NCBI GenBank assembly: GCA_036874045.1
Contig: CM072345.1
Coordinates: 575,501 to 639,500, forward strand
Direction: 5' to 3'
DNA length: 64,000 bases
Source: Cymodocea nodosa
Taxonomy: Eukaryota; Streptophyta; Magnoliopsida; Alismatales; Cymodoceaceae
A model generated the notes under the pieces. The model was not told the DNA's origin and searched no databases. It saw nothing but the letters and a program-made list of their open reading frames with translations. This document shows positions 34,701 to 49,700 of the stretch, piece by piece. Within the stretch, counting starts at the first letter, position 1. The number at the start of each line of letters is the position of its first letter. The translations under genes and the position numbers were made by a program.

Positions 34701-37700
34701 CAATAAGTGTTCTTATGAAGGGTAATAATGTGTCTTGTGTAATAGGCCTATGGGTCTACACTACATAATCAAGCCCTATATATATATTGTAACCGTCTCT
34801 CCAAAGACAGTAATGACAATATTTTGCCTTCCACGTGTTACTAGAGCCAAGGAAAAACCCTAGGCAAAACCCCACCCTCATCAGTTTCCACCCTCTGACT
34901 GCCCCATCACTGCCCTCTTCTCCAGCCCACTGCCACCCACTTTCGACACTTCCCACTGACCCCTCTTGCCATCCCCCAAGCCTGCCGCCACTTCCCACTG
35001 ACCCCTCTTGCCATCCCCCAAGCCTGCCACCACTTCCCCATCCCCAGGCTACCGTCAACTCCACTACCAACCTATGGCTTGACCATGGGGCCCCCTTCCT
35101 ACGAGAATTTATTCAGCTACCACCTAATATGGCAGGCTTCCTCCATCTCTTACCGTCAGCTTGCCCTACTGATGGACTGTTCTTTACCATCCCATGATTT
35201 AGGTTAGCCTACTCTTTTCTTTCATTAATACTGTAGATGACACTCCTTTTCTTTCCACCTATTTTTTCTCTACCTTGGGAACTTCTGGACTCTAATCGGG
35301 GAATGTTCTATTGCCTATCTACTGCTGCTTCTTGCCAACACTAGTGGCGTCAGCTTCACTTCTTCAAAGCATGATGAACAAGGGATGCTTCTCGAGTCCC
35401 TATTGACACTAGTGCCACTATTTCTTCCAAAGCAGCATAAAGTTTTCTTTTCTACTTGCATTTTTCAACATCATGGATCCTCTTAATCCACTTGCCAAGC
35501 ACATAAGTGATACACTGGAGAAACTAAATGGACGAAATTCTCTTGTGGTCCCACAACTTCAAGAAATTCTTGCTTGCCCACCAATGCTTAAAGCATGTGA
35601 CACAGCCTCAAAGATACCACCTACGAAGATTGGTGTGTTATTGTGTGTTATTGATACTGCTGTTATTTCTTGGATGGCAAATGGTATGGAACAAAACATT
35701 GCCCATAGTGCGATGATCTTAGAAACTACAAAAAAAAATCAGGACACATTGCAACTTATAGTTGTAAGAAGAATATCAACTGGAATTTTGAGGTCTACAA
35801 GCAGACTTTTATAACTCATCAAGAGGACTGTACCGTCCAGGAGCACTTCACTGCAATTTGAGCTCTTATCAATGAGCTTGAAATACATCAGCACCTGACC
35901 ATCAACATCAACAAAGAGGAAGTATTGTGACAAGCTGGTGGTTGCAGCCTATCTTCGCAACTTAAACCCCAAGGTGTCTGGTCAGATTTGAACTCAAATC
36001 TTGGGGAATGATCAAGTTCCAAGGTGTTGCAGATCTCCACCCTTGCACATCTTCGGGTGACTGACCAAACGGCTATGGCAACCCAAGGACGTGAACATAA
36101 GTGGAAGAAATTTGGAAACTTAGGTGGGCACAATAGTCTACCACAGTATCTGATTCTGTTCCAGTGAATCAATCTGAGGCCTCCACGTCAGTTGGGATTT
36201 TCATAGTGGCACAAGCTGAATATGCCTCCACTCTTAACTTCCCTTGATAAAGTTCGATTTGTACCTGATTTTCCAATCAATTTACTTTTTATTAGTGCTG
36301 CTACTGAACACCTATCTTGTTACGTCACATTTTTCCATTTCATTGTATATTTCAAGACCTATAGACAGGGAAGAGAATTGATTTGGGCCGTAAGGTGAAG
36401 ATTGGCAGGACCTCCTGGTTCAAGATGACAAAACTTGTGGATTTGCTTGCTTAGCCTCTAGTTCTAAGCCTTCTGTACTTTGGTATTACCATTTAGGATA
36501 TGCTTCTCACCTGAAGCCTTGATAGGCTTTACCTTGGTTTACCATCTCCAGTTTCAATTATGAATCTTGTCAACTGAGTTAGCATCGTCATGTTGCCTAT
36601 CATCAATTGCACCTTACATCTAGTCAAAGTCCTTTTAAGTTGGCCCATTGTGATATTTTAGGACTGGCAAGTCTTGTCCATTTCTATTCACAAATATTGC
36701 ATTGTGTTTATTGATGATTATTCCCATATGTCTTAGGTATATATCTATTGAAAGATAGAACTCAGGTCCTTGATGTTATCAAAATTTTTGTTAATGTAAT
36801 AAAGAATTTTCTCCTGTCTCAAAATTCTTTTGTATTGATAATGCTTTCAAATTTCAACAAGCACTTTAGTCATACTGTGAGTCCTTGGAAATTACACATC
36901 AAACTAATTGTGCACATACCTCATAGTAAAATGTAGTGGAGCAAAAGTATCAACCTATTCTTGATGTTGTGTGCTCTCTAATGATGCATATAAGGGTTCC
37001 TTTTTACTTGTGGTCCAATGTCATTCCAACCTCCTCCGATCTTATCAACAGAATGTTGTCCACCCTGCAAAGAAATTCCCCTGCATTGTCTACATCCTAA
37101 GGATGAACTAGTTACTCTTCCCCCAAGAATTTTTGGGTGTCTTGATAAATTAGCTTGTCAGTCCATCAAGCTTGTCTTTGTGTGATACTCCATATTCAAA
37201 AGAGATATGGATGTTATCAATCCTCTACAAGACAATATCTCATCTCCTTTGAGTCTACTAGTTGTCATGGTGAGCAGGTTACCTTGTTCTAGTAGGGTTG
37301 TCAGATACAGACTTAAGCTTCAAACAGAAATAGCACAAGCACCTTCTTTGAGTCATGGCTCCTTTGAGTCTACTAGTGGTCATGGTGAGCAGATTCCCTT
37401 GTTCTAGTAGGGTTGCCAGATACAGACTTAAGCTTCAAAACAAAAATAGCACAAGCACCTTCACAACCTCTACAGGTATGTCATCATCGACAACAGACAC
37501 AACAAGACCCATCTATGACCCCACCAACCTCCTCTACAAATGCCATATTGCACACCACACGAGAACCCTCTGAGGTTCCTATAGCCTTATGGAAGGATAC
37601 ACGAACCTACACTTATATCTAATTTTGTTTCCCCTCATCACTTACACCCCCCTTTTCAGGAATTTGCTCTTGCAATGCTCTCTGAGTCTATTCTTAGGAA

Positions 37701-40700
37701 TCACATTAAGGCTGTAACGATATGGATTTTTGAGATATAATATGATTGAGTTTTTCCTATGGGGTACAACACTGACTGTACCAAGAAGTGGAGCCAGGGG
37801 ATATTTGGCATACCGATTTGATTCACCGGTATACTGAAATTAGGCCCAGGCACAAGGTGGTCAGCATAGAAAAACTTTATTCAGAATGCTGAATTCCGCC
37901 CAAGATACCAGTATATCATTTGTACGAAATAGTAAACCAAAATCTGGGCACTATGCACCCTACTCCAGGTTGACACATTGATGAGAGGATCAATACGCCA
38001 AAAATGAGCCCAGTAACATCCAGGGCCACTGGATATATTTTCAGTACACCATTTGGGAAAATGGCATACTGAATTCTGGTCTAATAAGGTTCTAGGGAGT
38101 TTTTGGTATACCATGCAAGTGAACAGCATACCAAATTCTCCAAGTCGTCTCTGGCCACATTTTCAATACACCAATTTAGAGATTGGCATACTAAAAAATT
38201 GGTCTAGAAGCTTCTAGAGCATCTGGACATATTTTCTGTATATCGGTAGGCAAATCAGTATACTAAAAATAAGACCCAAGAGCTAGGATTGGTTGATAGG
38301 CATACCAATCCAGGGAACGGTATGCCAATCTGACATTTCAGCAGCCCAGGCATGTGGATTCAGCATACCATTTGGAAAAAGCAATAAAACTAATCAGGAT
38401 GATTCTGTACTTGAATATTTTGGATCATTTATTAGAAAAATTACCGTTTTCTTACACTTAAATCCCCAGGTATATAAGGAGGGAGAGAGAAATCCCCATC
38501 ATCATTTGGGGAAATCTTCACCAACCCAGCATGAAGAAAAGTGGAGATATAATTTGTGTATTCCACAGATATACCTCAAGAGCATTTTGCTACCACAGAT
38601 ATAGGAAAGCCTTGTTACTTGGGGTATAATTTGTGTATTCCAAAGGCAAATTCTTACTCTCACAAAGAAAATATGCTTTGAACTTGCTGCAAGAAACTGG
38701 ACTTATGGGCTGGAAATATATCTAATCTTCTAGGGGATCCCGGTAGATATAGGAAGCTGATTGGTAAACTGATATATTTGATAGTCACTTGATCAGATCA
38801 CCTATGTAGTAGGGCTCCTTTCACAGTTCATGCAATAGTTAAGAAAAGTTCATTGAGAACGAGTTGCTCAAGTGCTGGCTTATATCAAAGGTGCATAAGA
38901 CCATATATTAGAGGAAATCGAGTGACATGGTGCAAAAAAAAAAACAAAATGTGGCATCCCAATCTAGTGCAGAGCTAGAATATCAGTCCATGGCCCAAAA
39001 TGAATATGAGATGATGTGGGTAAAATCCTTCCTGAATGAACTAGGATTTGCTACAAGGATTCCAATGAAGATGCATTGCAAAAATCAAATGACAATATTC
39101 ATTGCTAACAATCTTACATTTCATGACAACAAAACACATTAAAGTAGATTGTCACTACATCTAGAACGTGGTGATGAATGAGATTATTTCCATGCCATAC
39201 ACTCCCAAAACAACAAAATGACACTTTTGCCAAAGGCTTAAGTGTAAGGGCATTTGAGAATCTCTATAACAAGCTAGGCATGATAAATATCTATGCTCCA
39301 ACTTGAGAGGAAGTGCTAGAATGTGTGCATAATAAAATGTTGTTATGAAGGATAATTGTGTCTTGTGTAACAGGGCAATGGGTTGACACTACACAATCAA
39401 ACCCTACAAAGATAGTAATTACAACATTTTTCCCTCCACACAGTGAATGATGTTAATCCTACTGAGCATTTTGGTCACATTGATGCATTCAAGAGTCTTC
39501 CAATACTCCATATTGAATTTTCAAAATAAAAAAGATGCTAAACAATTTGATTTGACCTTTTTTGTTCTCATAAATCATAAATATTATATATTGTGTAATA
39601 CTATCTAGAAAATTAAAAATTTGTACAATGAAAAAAATCTAAAAGACCCACAGAACTAGTCCCTACAGGTTGAAATCACTTAAGGATTTTCAACACATCC
39701 AGATGTAATGTTCTCAGGATCACTTGGATTAAGATTGGTTTACCATAATGGGATACAAAAAGAATCCATGAGATAATAAAAAAGCATAGACAAGGGAAAA
39801 CTTAGTGTCTAAGAGTCCCACCTATGTAGGGTTCGAGGAGGATTACAAAATTAAGAGAATTTACTTCCTTAAATTCAAATTTCTGACCTCTAAGTTGTAA
39901 ACCCTATTTGTGCACATTTCCAAAGAATACAGTGATAAGACATTAGAAATGAAATAGTAGGAATTAGTGGGAAGTAGAAGTGATAAGACATGACAAAAAA
40001 TACAGTGCTTGTGCACCAAAGGAAGTGATGGAAAATTAGAAAATGAGGTATTTGTGGAAATGATAGGAAATCAAAAGGTTGATAATTTTAAAAAATTTAA
40101 ATAATAAATTAGGAAAATAAATTGAAAAAAATTATTATATTTGAAAAATAATATTTTAAATATTATAATATATATTAACATTTTATTAAATATAGATGTA
40201 ACATATGAGATAACATGTTTGTAATTAACATAAACAACATTGTTCATTGCAATCCAATTTTTTTCAGAAATAGACAACATACTACATGAAAATGTTATAT
40301 TACATATTATCTTTTTTATCACATAGATAACATAATTTATTTACACATTTCATCAACTACTCACTTTCTTTATTCAACACTAATTTTACTAATACAACGT
40401 AACTTTTAATGACTGAAATTTTATCAAAATCATCAACATTCATTTTAACTAATTCATCTGCAAGATTTTCAAGTAAATATTTTCACTCAATGTTATTTAT
40501 TTAATGTATTATTTATGTTGTGCTGAAATATGTTAACGTATTATTTAATGTTATTAAGTTATGCTGGAATTATTTATATTGTGTTGGAATTAATGTTACT
40601 TATTTAATTTATTATTAAGTTGAGCTAAATATGTTAATATATTATTTATTCTTATAATGTTAACGTTATTATACTTTAATATATAATCTAGTATCATTCT

Positions 40701-43700
40701 TCAATGTTATTTTTATTTTAATCTATTATAATTATAATACATTATTATTTATTTATTATTACAATCATACTTCTTGATATTACATTAACGTTATTATTTA
40801 TTTTAATATATTATAACTATAATATGTTATTTATTATTAAAATTACTATATTTAAATTTATTATAATTACGTCGATAATTATATATTATTTATTATATTA
40901 TAAGATATTAATGTTTTTTATTATTTTTGAATAGGTGAGGTAGGAAACAACGAAAAACATTTTCTTTAATAAAGGAGGAGACGATGGGAAATTATTTTCT
41001 CACATTTCTATGACACAAATACATGAAACAAAGAAAAAAAATTCCCACCATTTCTCGATCGCACAAACCCTCACATAGACTCATAATAGAGCAACCAAAT
41101 TACCAAGACTCACCCTCTCTTTTTTTGAAGAACCATGGAAATCAATGGAAGTTTTCATTAATTTGCAATCCTATATAAGATTATGAGAAAAAGAGCCCAT
41201 GAAAATCATGAGAAAGTCAAAGAATCCTACAAGCAAAACACAGGACACAATTATAATAAAATCCAAGGAAACCAACTACCCAATAGAACAGTAACCACAA
41301 TGAGATCAGAAACTTAAACACTTTGAACGATCCACTGAAGATGACTCAAACTTTAAGATGCAAAGAGTTTGACCAAGTGATGAAAGATTCCCAAGGAAGT
41401 GTCAAGAGCTAATGTGAGTTCATGCCAACAATGTTATCATGACCAATCACACCTCTTACAAATCACCTACAAGTATTAACAGTACCCTCCCCCTGCAGAG
41501 ATTGTGAATTGCAAAGAAATCTTAAAGAACTAGAAAGAGGAAATCCCTAACAAGAGGAGAAAGGGAACCCAAGTGTTAAGAGAGAAAAAACCAAGCATTA
41601 CAAAACCAAGTAATAAAATATAACCAAAAAAATGAAAGAAGAATCTGCCTCGGAGGGGGAAGGTTCACATATGGAGAATGAACAAGTGAAACACACAGTA
41701 GGAATTCACATGGGAAGAACAAGAGGGGGGGGAGGCAGTGCGTAGAGAACATTTACGAGCTAGAGGGGTGATTGGGATACATGGTGACCAGAGGGGGAAC
41801 TGTTGAGTTAAGACAAAGGTTAACATGATTAAAGGAGACCATGAGTGAGAGATGGAAGTAAAAACAGAGTGACAAATGGAGGCAAAGAAGTGAAAGGATG
41901 GAGAACATAACCAACCATAGGCACAGGGGAAAGAAGATCAGGAGGAATCCTCCCCCTCTCCTTGGGGAGAAGAAAGGAGGAAGTAGCAAGGGTTACAGGG
42001 GAACACTGGGAGAGGGAGGAAGTGTCACCAAAATTCACCCTTGCAGAAATTACTTATAGACTCTGCAAACAAGCATAAAGCATCAACTTACCAAACCCCC
42101 ACCTTCGTCATCATCAAGGTCACCTGTATTTGCCACTGGGTCTTGCACTCCAACCTGGTCAGTCACAGCGGAGACCTGGAAGTATACCAGAAAATTGATG
42201 TAAGAATTTTGAAAGAGAAGACACAGGTGTACAATTAGAAAGTACCTTAAGAAGGCACAAGTGTACAGTCAGAAAGTACCTTAAGAAGGCACAAGTGTAC
42301 AGTCAGAAAGTACCTTAATTGTTCTGCCAGCAATTTCAAGTTGTCCATTTATACTCTGAGCAGCTTTTGCATCTTCAACATTTGCAAACTATGAAACAAT
42401 CAATGCAACACATAAACCAATTTTCCAACATGAATCCCAGAATTTATTATTTTTTTACAACTCCTTACCTGAACAAAACCAAAGCCTTTGCAGTGCCCAG
42501 TCTCTGGGTCAAGAGGTAGTTGCACAAGTTCCACGGTACCGAAAGACTCAAAAATCTGGAAAAGAAATAATGAACATGATAAAATTTAAAAAAATGGATG
42601 ATAAAATAAAAGCTTAAAGCCCAATTTCCAATAGATGAATAAATAAGAAACAAAAAGTACATAAATAAATAGTTTCCTCGGAAGTAGAATTTAGTATTGA
42701 AATTTGGATAAGATTCAGCATGTTCTCCATACTTGCCGAAGCTGTTCTTCAGTGATGTTGAAGTGAAGATTTCCAACATATAGCTTTCTAGCACCACCAG
42801 ATTGAGATCCTAAAGCTCCAGATGCTCCCCCAGCTGCGGTAGAAGTTGACTGAACAAGATTCTTCTCAGCCTCGGATGGCTTAACCATAACTGCTTGGCC
42901 AAGAAGCTTTTGACCACTAAGTGCTATAGCCATTGGAACTGACATTGCATCATAAAATTCAATATACCTGCAGAGACGAAGAACCACAGAAGCACTTTCA
43001 AAAAAAAACTATATAATTAACTTGAAAATGATAATAACAATTGAATACTAATAAACAAATTCCAAATTACAATTATTATGAAATGTATTGAAACAGTTCT
43101 AATTCTAATGCATTCACTTCATAATATAAGAGAATAACAGAAAAAATAAAAATCATTCAGTGGATTTCTTCATTGAACTACATTGCATCTTTTCTATTAT
43201 TTCCTGTCTTATTGTCTGTGGTAGTTTAGTGAAAGCATGAAACTGAATATCTGAAAAAGTAATACAGCTGTAAGATTCCTTTTCAAAAAAATAACTTTAA
43301 AATTTTCAATAAAAAAACACAAATTATTTACAGGTATATTGGCTTATGATTTTAAAAAGAAAAACATGTAATAGACCAATGGATCATTTAGCTAACACGA
43401 AACCACCGATGTGTAGAAGATGAAACATAAGTATCTTCTATAAGCCAAGATAAGCCGTTGCCTCAATTTCCTAGGTGTCACTCTCTCCCTCACCTACATT
43501 AAAATTGCATATCAAATAAAAAAAATATCAAAATAAAAAATGATTAGTTCTGGACGTAAAAGTGAGAAACTAATATAAAATTCTCAGAAATAAGAAACTT
43601 AAAATGTGATGCCTATTATCATCAACAGATACCAACAGCGATATAATGCAGTTGGTCATCCCTTTAATAAGGAGTGATGTCAAATTCAAGTTAAAGCATA

Positions 43701-46700
43701 GCCATTATCCAAAAAAAATAACAGATCAACTATCCATTTTTAGTATATTTTCGGTACTAATATTAGTAGCATGGTCAGCTGGTGATTCTCCAAACAAAAT
43801 AGCATCTTTGTGAGGAATTAGAATTATAAAAAAAAAAAAAACAGAAATACAATAGAGGCCAGATTGTGATTAACACTAAAAAAAGATCATGCCTCCATGG
43901 AAAGCATGGAAAAGGGTAAAGAAAATAAATTTAATAGGCTAAAGAAACAACCAGATAAAGCAGAAAGACGTGTATAATGTTTAGACTGATGCAATCATGT
44001 TACCATGCAATCAGTCCAAACAGGAATTTTAATATCCTTTACTTTTTAAATACATGTAAGTACAACTTTTAAGATAGTGAAGGAGAGATGAGTGTGAGAC
44101 ACAATTCTTGACCTTGACAGACATAGGCCACATGTCCTCTTCCACTACCTAGCTGAGGAACATGTCATGTGCACAAGTAGTAGGAAGTAACCAACATTTG
44201 AATGTCACGGATGGGAACATCAAGCAATGGATTGCAAGAACCTTTTGCGTTGCCAAGCAGTTGGGACAAAAGGCTTGGACATGTAAAAGCAGCCAATGTA
44301 TATAATTTAGCAGCTCTCCAAAGGCTCACAACACAAGAACAGAAAAATAAAAAAATACAACTCAAAACCCTAAATCCCCCAACACAAGTAACTGAACTGG
44401 AGCCACCTGTGAATCGGGCAAACCCAACCGGCTGGTTCACCTACAACCTCTTATATCACCCTCCTCCGCAGAAGAAGCCTTGTCCTCAAGGTTCGGAAAT
44501 TGTGCTAATAATTTGAACTAATCTTCACAAGTACCTGACGCCATGTCCTTGCCTGTCCACTACATGAGCATTCTTGTAAACACAGCCTGCCCATGTCTTT
44601 CCAGGCAGCATTCCAACATCTTGTAGGGCTCCCTGCAAGGATGGAATACATGAGAGGGGAGAGACAATATGATAATGTCAGACCCACAAGACTTCTTCAA
44701 TCTTCAATCAGACCCACAAGCCATAACATGATTCCCCCACAGTGCCAAATCACAATACTAGGTTCATTGGGATTCCATCATTTTGAAAACCTATGAAAAT
44801 GCAAATAGGTGTATCCAATAATGGGCAACCTATTCTGTCTTATTGCTGTCCAATTTTTGTCTAATAGGTAACCTATTTCCGTGAAATGGATAATCAATTC
44901 TCGCTTTAACACATGATGTGCGGCAAAATTTAGCCACAGGGGGAGAATGGCTCAAAGGATCTCTATTCACCATCCAACACACCACTTCAGCTTGACAACA
45001 CCAACTTGCCCTAGCAACACCATAAGGCTAAGAGCTTAAATGATGGCAATCAAGGTGGACCTCTCCAAGCAAACCCAAAGCTTCAAAATATGGTTGAGTG
45101 AAATTGATGAATGTGAGGTAACATCAACAACTCAATGGGTTACTTTTGAGATCATCATCGTGAAATGTTAAGGAGCTCAAGACAAGGGAAGCAACAACAT
45201 ATTTTCAGATTTGATAGAAGACTCGAGTCATAACAAGAGCATCAATACACAATTGAATCTTGTTGTGCAAGAGAAAAGAGAGAAACGATAAAAACCAAAC
45301 ACACAGCCAAAATTTACGTGGTTCTCCAAATTAGGTACGTCCAAAGATGGAGAGGGTTTTCTATTCAAAATGGAGTACAATGAATCAACAACACAATGGG
45401 TGCCCTAGGTCCATGCTTAAATAGCATGGACAATACAATTGGTCAAATGACCAAAATACCCTTATACAAATTCAAGTCATATATTCAACAATCTCCACCT
45501 TGACTTGAATTATAACTCCACCTTGAGCAAAGCTCTCCATCACAATGACCCAAGAAGGATCAGCAGCATCCATATATATTGAGCAAGTCAAGACAATGCT
45601 TGAACTTACTCTCAAGCACCCCTTTTGTGAACATATCAGCTGGATTGTCTTTGGTGTTGATCTTCAAAATCTTTATTCTGTCTTCACTTCTAAGAAAGTG
45701 ATATCTGACATCAATGTGTTTAGTACGGTCATGAAACACATTGTCCTTTACTAAATAAATGGCATTGAGACTGTCGCAAAAGATATTAGCTCTATCAACT
45801 TGTAATCCAAAATCTCCAAGTAGTCCTTTTAGCCAGATTCCTTCCTTTGCAGCTTCAGTCATTGCCATGTACTCAGCCTCGGTAGTGGAGAGCGAAACCG
45901 TAGGCTGAAGTGTAGATTTCCAACTGACAACTTAACCTACCACTGTAAAAACATATCCTGTTAAAGATCTTCTCTGATCAACATCTCCAGCAAAGTCTGA
46001 ATCTGAATATCCTGCCATATTACAACTTTGTTTGACACCATATATTAGTCCAACATCTGGAGTTCCTTTCAAGTATCTGAAAATCCTCTTTACAACCTGC
46101 CAATGAATCTTCCCTAGATTTGACATAAATCTGCTTACCATACTAAGAGGATAGACCAAATCTGGGCGAGTACATACCATTGCATACATCAAGCTCCCAA
46201 CAACTTGGGAGTAAGGAACGCACTACATGTATTCTTTTTCTGATTGTGTTTGAGGTGTCATAGCTGAAGATAATCGGAGATTCCTATCATAGGGTGTTCC
46301 AATGGCTTTACTAGAAGTCATTCCAAATCTATTCAATATCTTCTGTACATAGTTGTGCTGATGGAGAAACAGCTTTCCAACACTTCTATCATGATGTATC
46401 TTCATCCCTAGAATCTTGCCTGCAGCTCCTAAGTATTTCATTGCAAATTCAGATTTCAAGATATTCTTCAAATCCTGTATAACATTGATATCTTTAGATG
46501 CAATTAAGATATCAACATACAAGAGCAAGTATACATGTGTGTCATGATTTAAGTGTTTGATATACACACGAGTCAGACGAGCTGCGTAGGAAACCAACTT
46601 TGGTAATAAAAGAATTAAATCTTTTATACTATTGTCTTGGAGATTGCTTGAGTCCATACAAGGACTTCTTAAGCTTGCAAACCAAATCTGATCTCCCTTT

Positions 46701-49700
46701 CTTTGCAAAACCAATTGGTTGTTTCATCCATATTTCTTCTTCTAAATCACCATGTAGAAATGCTGTTTTCACGTCAAGTTGTTCAAGTTCTAAGTTCTTT
46801 GTTGTAACAATAGCCAAAAGAACTCTGATAGATGTGTGTCTGACGACTGGTGCAAATACTTCATTGTAATCAATGCCTTCCTGTTGAGAATAGCCTTTTG
46901 CCACCAATCTTACCTTGAATTGTGTTCCAAGATTGCCTTGAGTTCCAACTTTTCTTTTAAACACCTACTTGCAATCTACAACATTCTTATCTTTTAGGCG
47001 CTTCACTAAGTCCCATGTCTGATTTTTCTGAAGGGACTGAAGCTCCTCTTGCATAGCTTCAATCCAATGAGCAACATTTGAATCCTTCATAGCAGTATCA
47101 TATGTTGGAAGATCAATAGCTTCCTCCACCTCACTTGCAGTCTGCAAGGCAAAAGCAATCATATTGCTAAAACCATACTTCTACGGTCGTTGAGGAATCC
47201 TTCTAGGTCTGTCTCTAGCAACACATCTCTCTTGTGATTCCTCTTCAAGTTGATCTGCAATTTCATCTGAGTCCAAATGCTGATCTATATTTGAAGCTGT
47301 TTGTTCTGGGACATTCTGTTGTGACAAGTCAAACTCCACCTGCTCAGGGGAGCTGGATTCTTTTGACACTATTGGCGACTCTCCATTTTGCATCAAAATA
47401 GCCTCATCAAAAGTAACATCACGACTATGAATTACTTTTCTTGTCTTGCTATCAAAGATTCTGTACCCTTTGGCTTCGATATCATATCCAACAAAAATGC
47501 CCTTTCTGGCATGTAGTTCTAGCTTGCCATTATCTACATGATAATATGTTGTACAACCAAAAATCTTTAATTTGGAGTAATTTACAGCCCTATTCATCCA
47601 CACTTCATAAGGTATCTTGTCACCTATACCACTGGAGGGAGATCTGTTGACAAGATAAGATGTTGTGTTCACAACTTCAACCCAAAATTTCTTCTCTAAA
47701 CCGACATGAGAAAGCATGCACCTTGCTTTTTCCAACAATGTGCAGTTCAGACGTTATGCTACTTCATTTTGTTGTGGAGTGCCTCTAACTGTGTAGTGTC
47801 TAGTGATACCAACTTCTTTACAAAAGTTGTCAAACTCATGAGAGCAAAATTCCAAACCATTGTCAATTCTCAAATATTTCACCTTTCTACCAACTTGGTT
47901 TTCAACTTGAGTCTTCCATTGCTTAAAGTTCTTGAAAGCCTCACTTTTATGCATCAAAATGAAAACTCATGTCATACGTGAATAGTCATCCATTATAGAA
48001 AGGAAATATCTGGAACCTGTTAGAGAGGGTTGTTGAGAAGGTCCCCAACAATCTGCGTAGACATAATTTAATGCCCCTCGAGTGGTATGCTCTGCTGTTC
48101 TAAACTGCACACATTTTTGCTTTCCATAGATGCAATGTTTGCACAATCCTACGTCAATGAATTTGTACCCATTCAGTCTACCCAAACTACTGAATTTCTG
48201 CATTCCTCTCTGTCCCAGATGACCCATTCTTGAGTGTCAAATTGTAGAAGTGGTTTGCTGATCACTCACAACTGCAACATCTCCTACAACTGGAGAACCT
48301 TGCAAAATGTATAGAGATCCATTTTTTACCCCTTTCATCACTACCAATGAGCCTTTTGAGACCAACAATTTGCCCCCTCCTCCTGAATACTTGAAACCCT
48401 TAGAATCAAGTGTCATCAAGGATATCAAGCTTTTGCCCAGCTTGGGCACATGCCATACATCTTCAAGGATTCTCACCGTGCCATCATGCATCTTGAATCT
48501 AATTGTACAAATGCCAACTCTTAGACAAACATCATCATTTGCTAATCTAACTTGTCCTCCATCAATAGTCTGATAAGTATAAAAATACTCCCTATTGAGA
48601 GTCATATGATGAGATGCTCCAAAGTCTAAGATCCAATGTTGATCTGTATATGCACTACAACAAACAGTCAAAGAAAAATCACCTTCAGACGTTGAATCTT
48701 CCTTTTCAGCTACTGACGCACTCTCTTTGGATTTTGATTTGGGACAATTTACTTTCCAGTGTCCATTTTCTTTGCAATAGTTGCAAGTATCCTTGGAGTA
48801 CTTGCCTCTTGATTTGCTCCTTCCTCTATGTCTGTTATTATTGCTTTGTTTCTGTTGACGTCCCCTACTATCTCCTTGATGTACAGTTAAACCAGATGCA
48901 CTTGCATCATTGCTCCCATGTGTAACTATGTGCCTAAGTTCTCTTGAATGAAGACTGGACCTCACTTCCTCCAATGTGATAGTGTCTCTGCCAACTACAA
49001 AGGACTGCACAAAATTTTCAAATGACAATGAAAGTGAAACTAGTAAAATGAGAGCAACATCCTCATCTTCAACAGTCACACCAATGTTGCGTAGCTCCAT
49101 AAGAATAGTGTTCAACTGATCCAAATGTTGCTTCAACGGTATATCTTCCTTCATTTTTAAAGAGAACAACCTCTGCTTGAGCAATAATTTATTAGTAAGG
49201 GATTTTGTCATGTACAGAGTCTCCAACTTGTTCCACAACCCAAAAGCTGTGGTCTCATCAACTTCAATAATAACCTCATTTGATAGGCATAGTAAAATAG
49301 TTGAGTGAGCCTTTTCTTCTTCTTGTTCATATTCTGCAGATTTCTTATCCATAGTCGACTCCTTGTTTAAAGGTGTCCAAATGCCCTGTTGCTTCAACAA
49401 AGCCCTCATTTTTATTTGCCAAAGGCTGAAACTATTTTTACCATTAAACTTATCCACTTTCAAAGCCGGTGTTGACATCACAAAAAATGTGTAAATTCTA
49501 TGCAAAAAAAAAAAAATTGTTTATCTTCAAAAATAGACCAAAAAAAGGCCAACTTTGTGTACTGACTTGTACATATAATGTTGTTGTGTGTCGGACTGAA
49601 GGTACCACTGTGGACAACGCACGAAGAGGGCTGGTGCACGGTCAGTAGTCTCGCAGATGGCAGGCGAGCAGACGTGCGGGCGGTAGAGGGGCAAGCAGTA

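Larger units (their letters stand above)
34685..39438 (+). mobile_element. Old, degraded Copia retrotransposon (antisense in the host intron)
   Basis: Short LTRs bound it: 34685-34833 and 39314-39438, which share most of their sequence. A primer-binding-like TACTAGAGCCA follows the left LTR, and a purine tract (CTTGAGAGGAAG) precedes the right one. Inside, in order, are gag-like (about 35.5 kb), integrase-region, late RT (38.6-38.8 kb) and RNase H (38.9-39.2 kb) similarities. A large part of the middle is missing and the copy is broken many times. LTR divergence is well above that of the 45-50 kb copy, so it is older. A solo-LTR-like block is nested in it. Confidence 0.75.
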
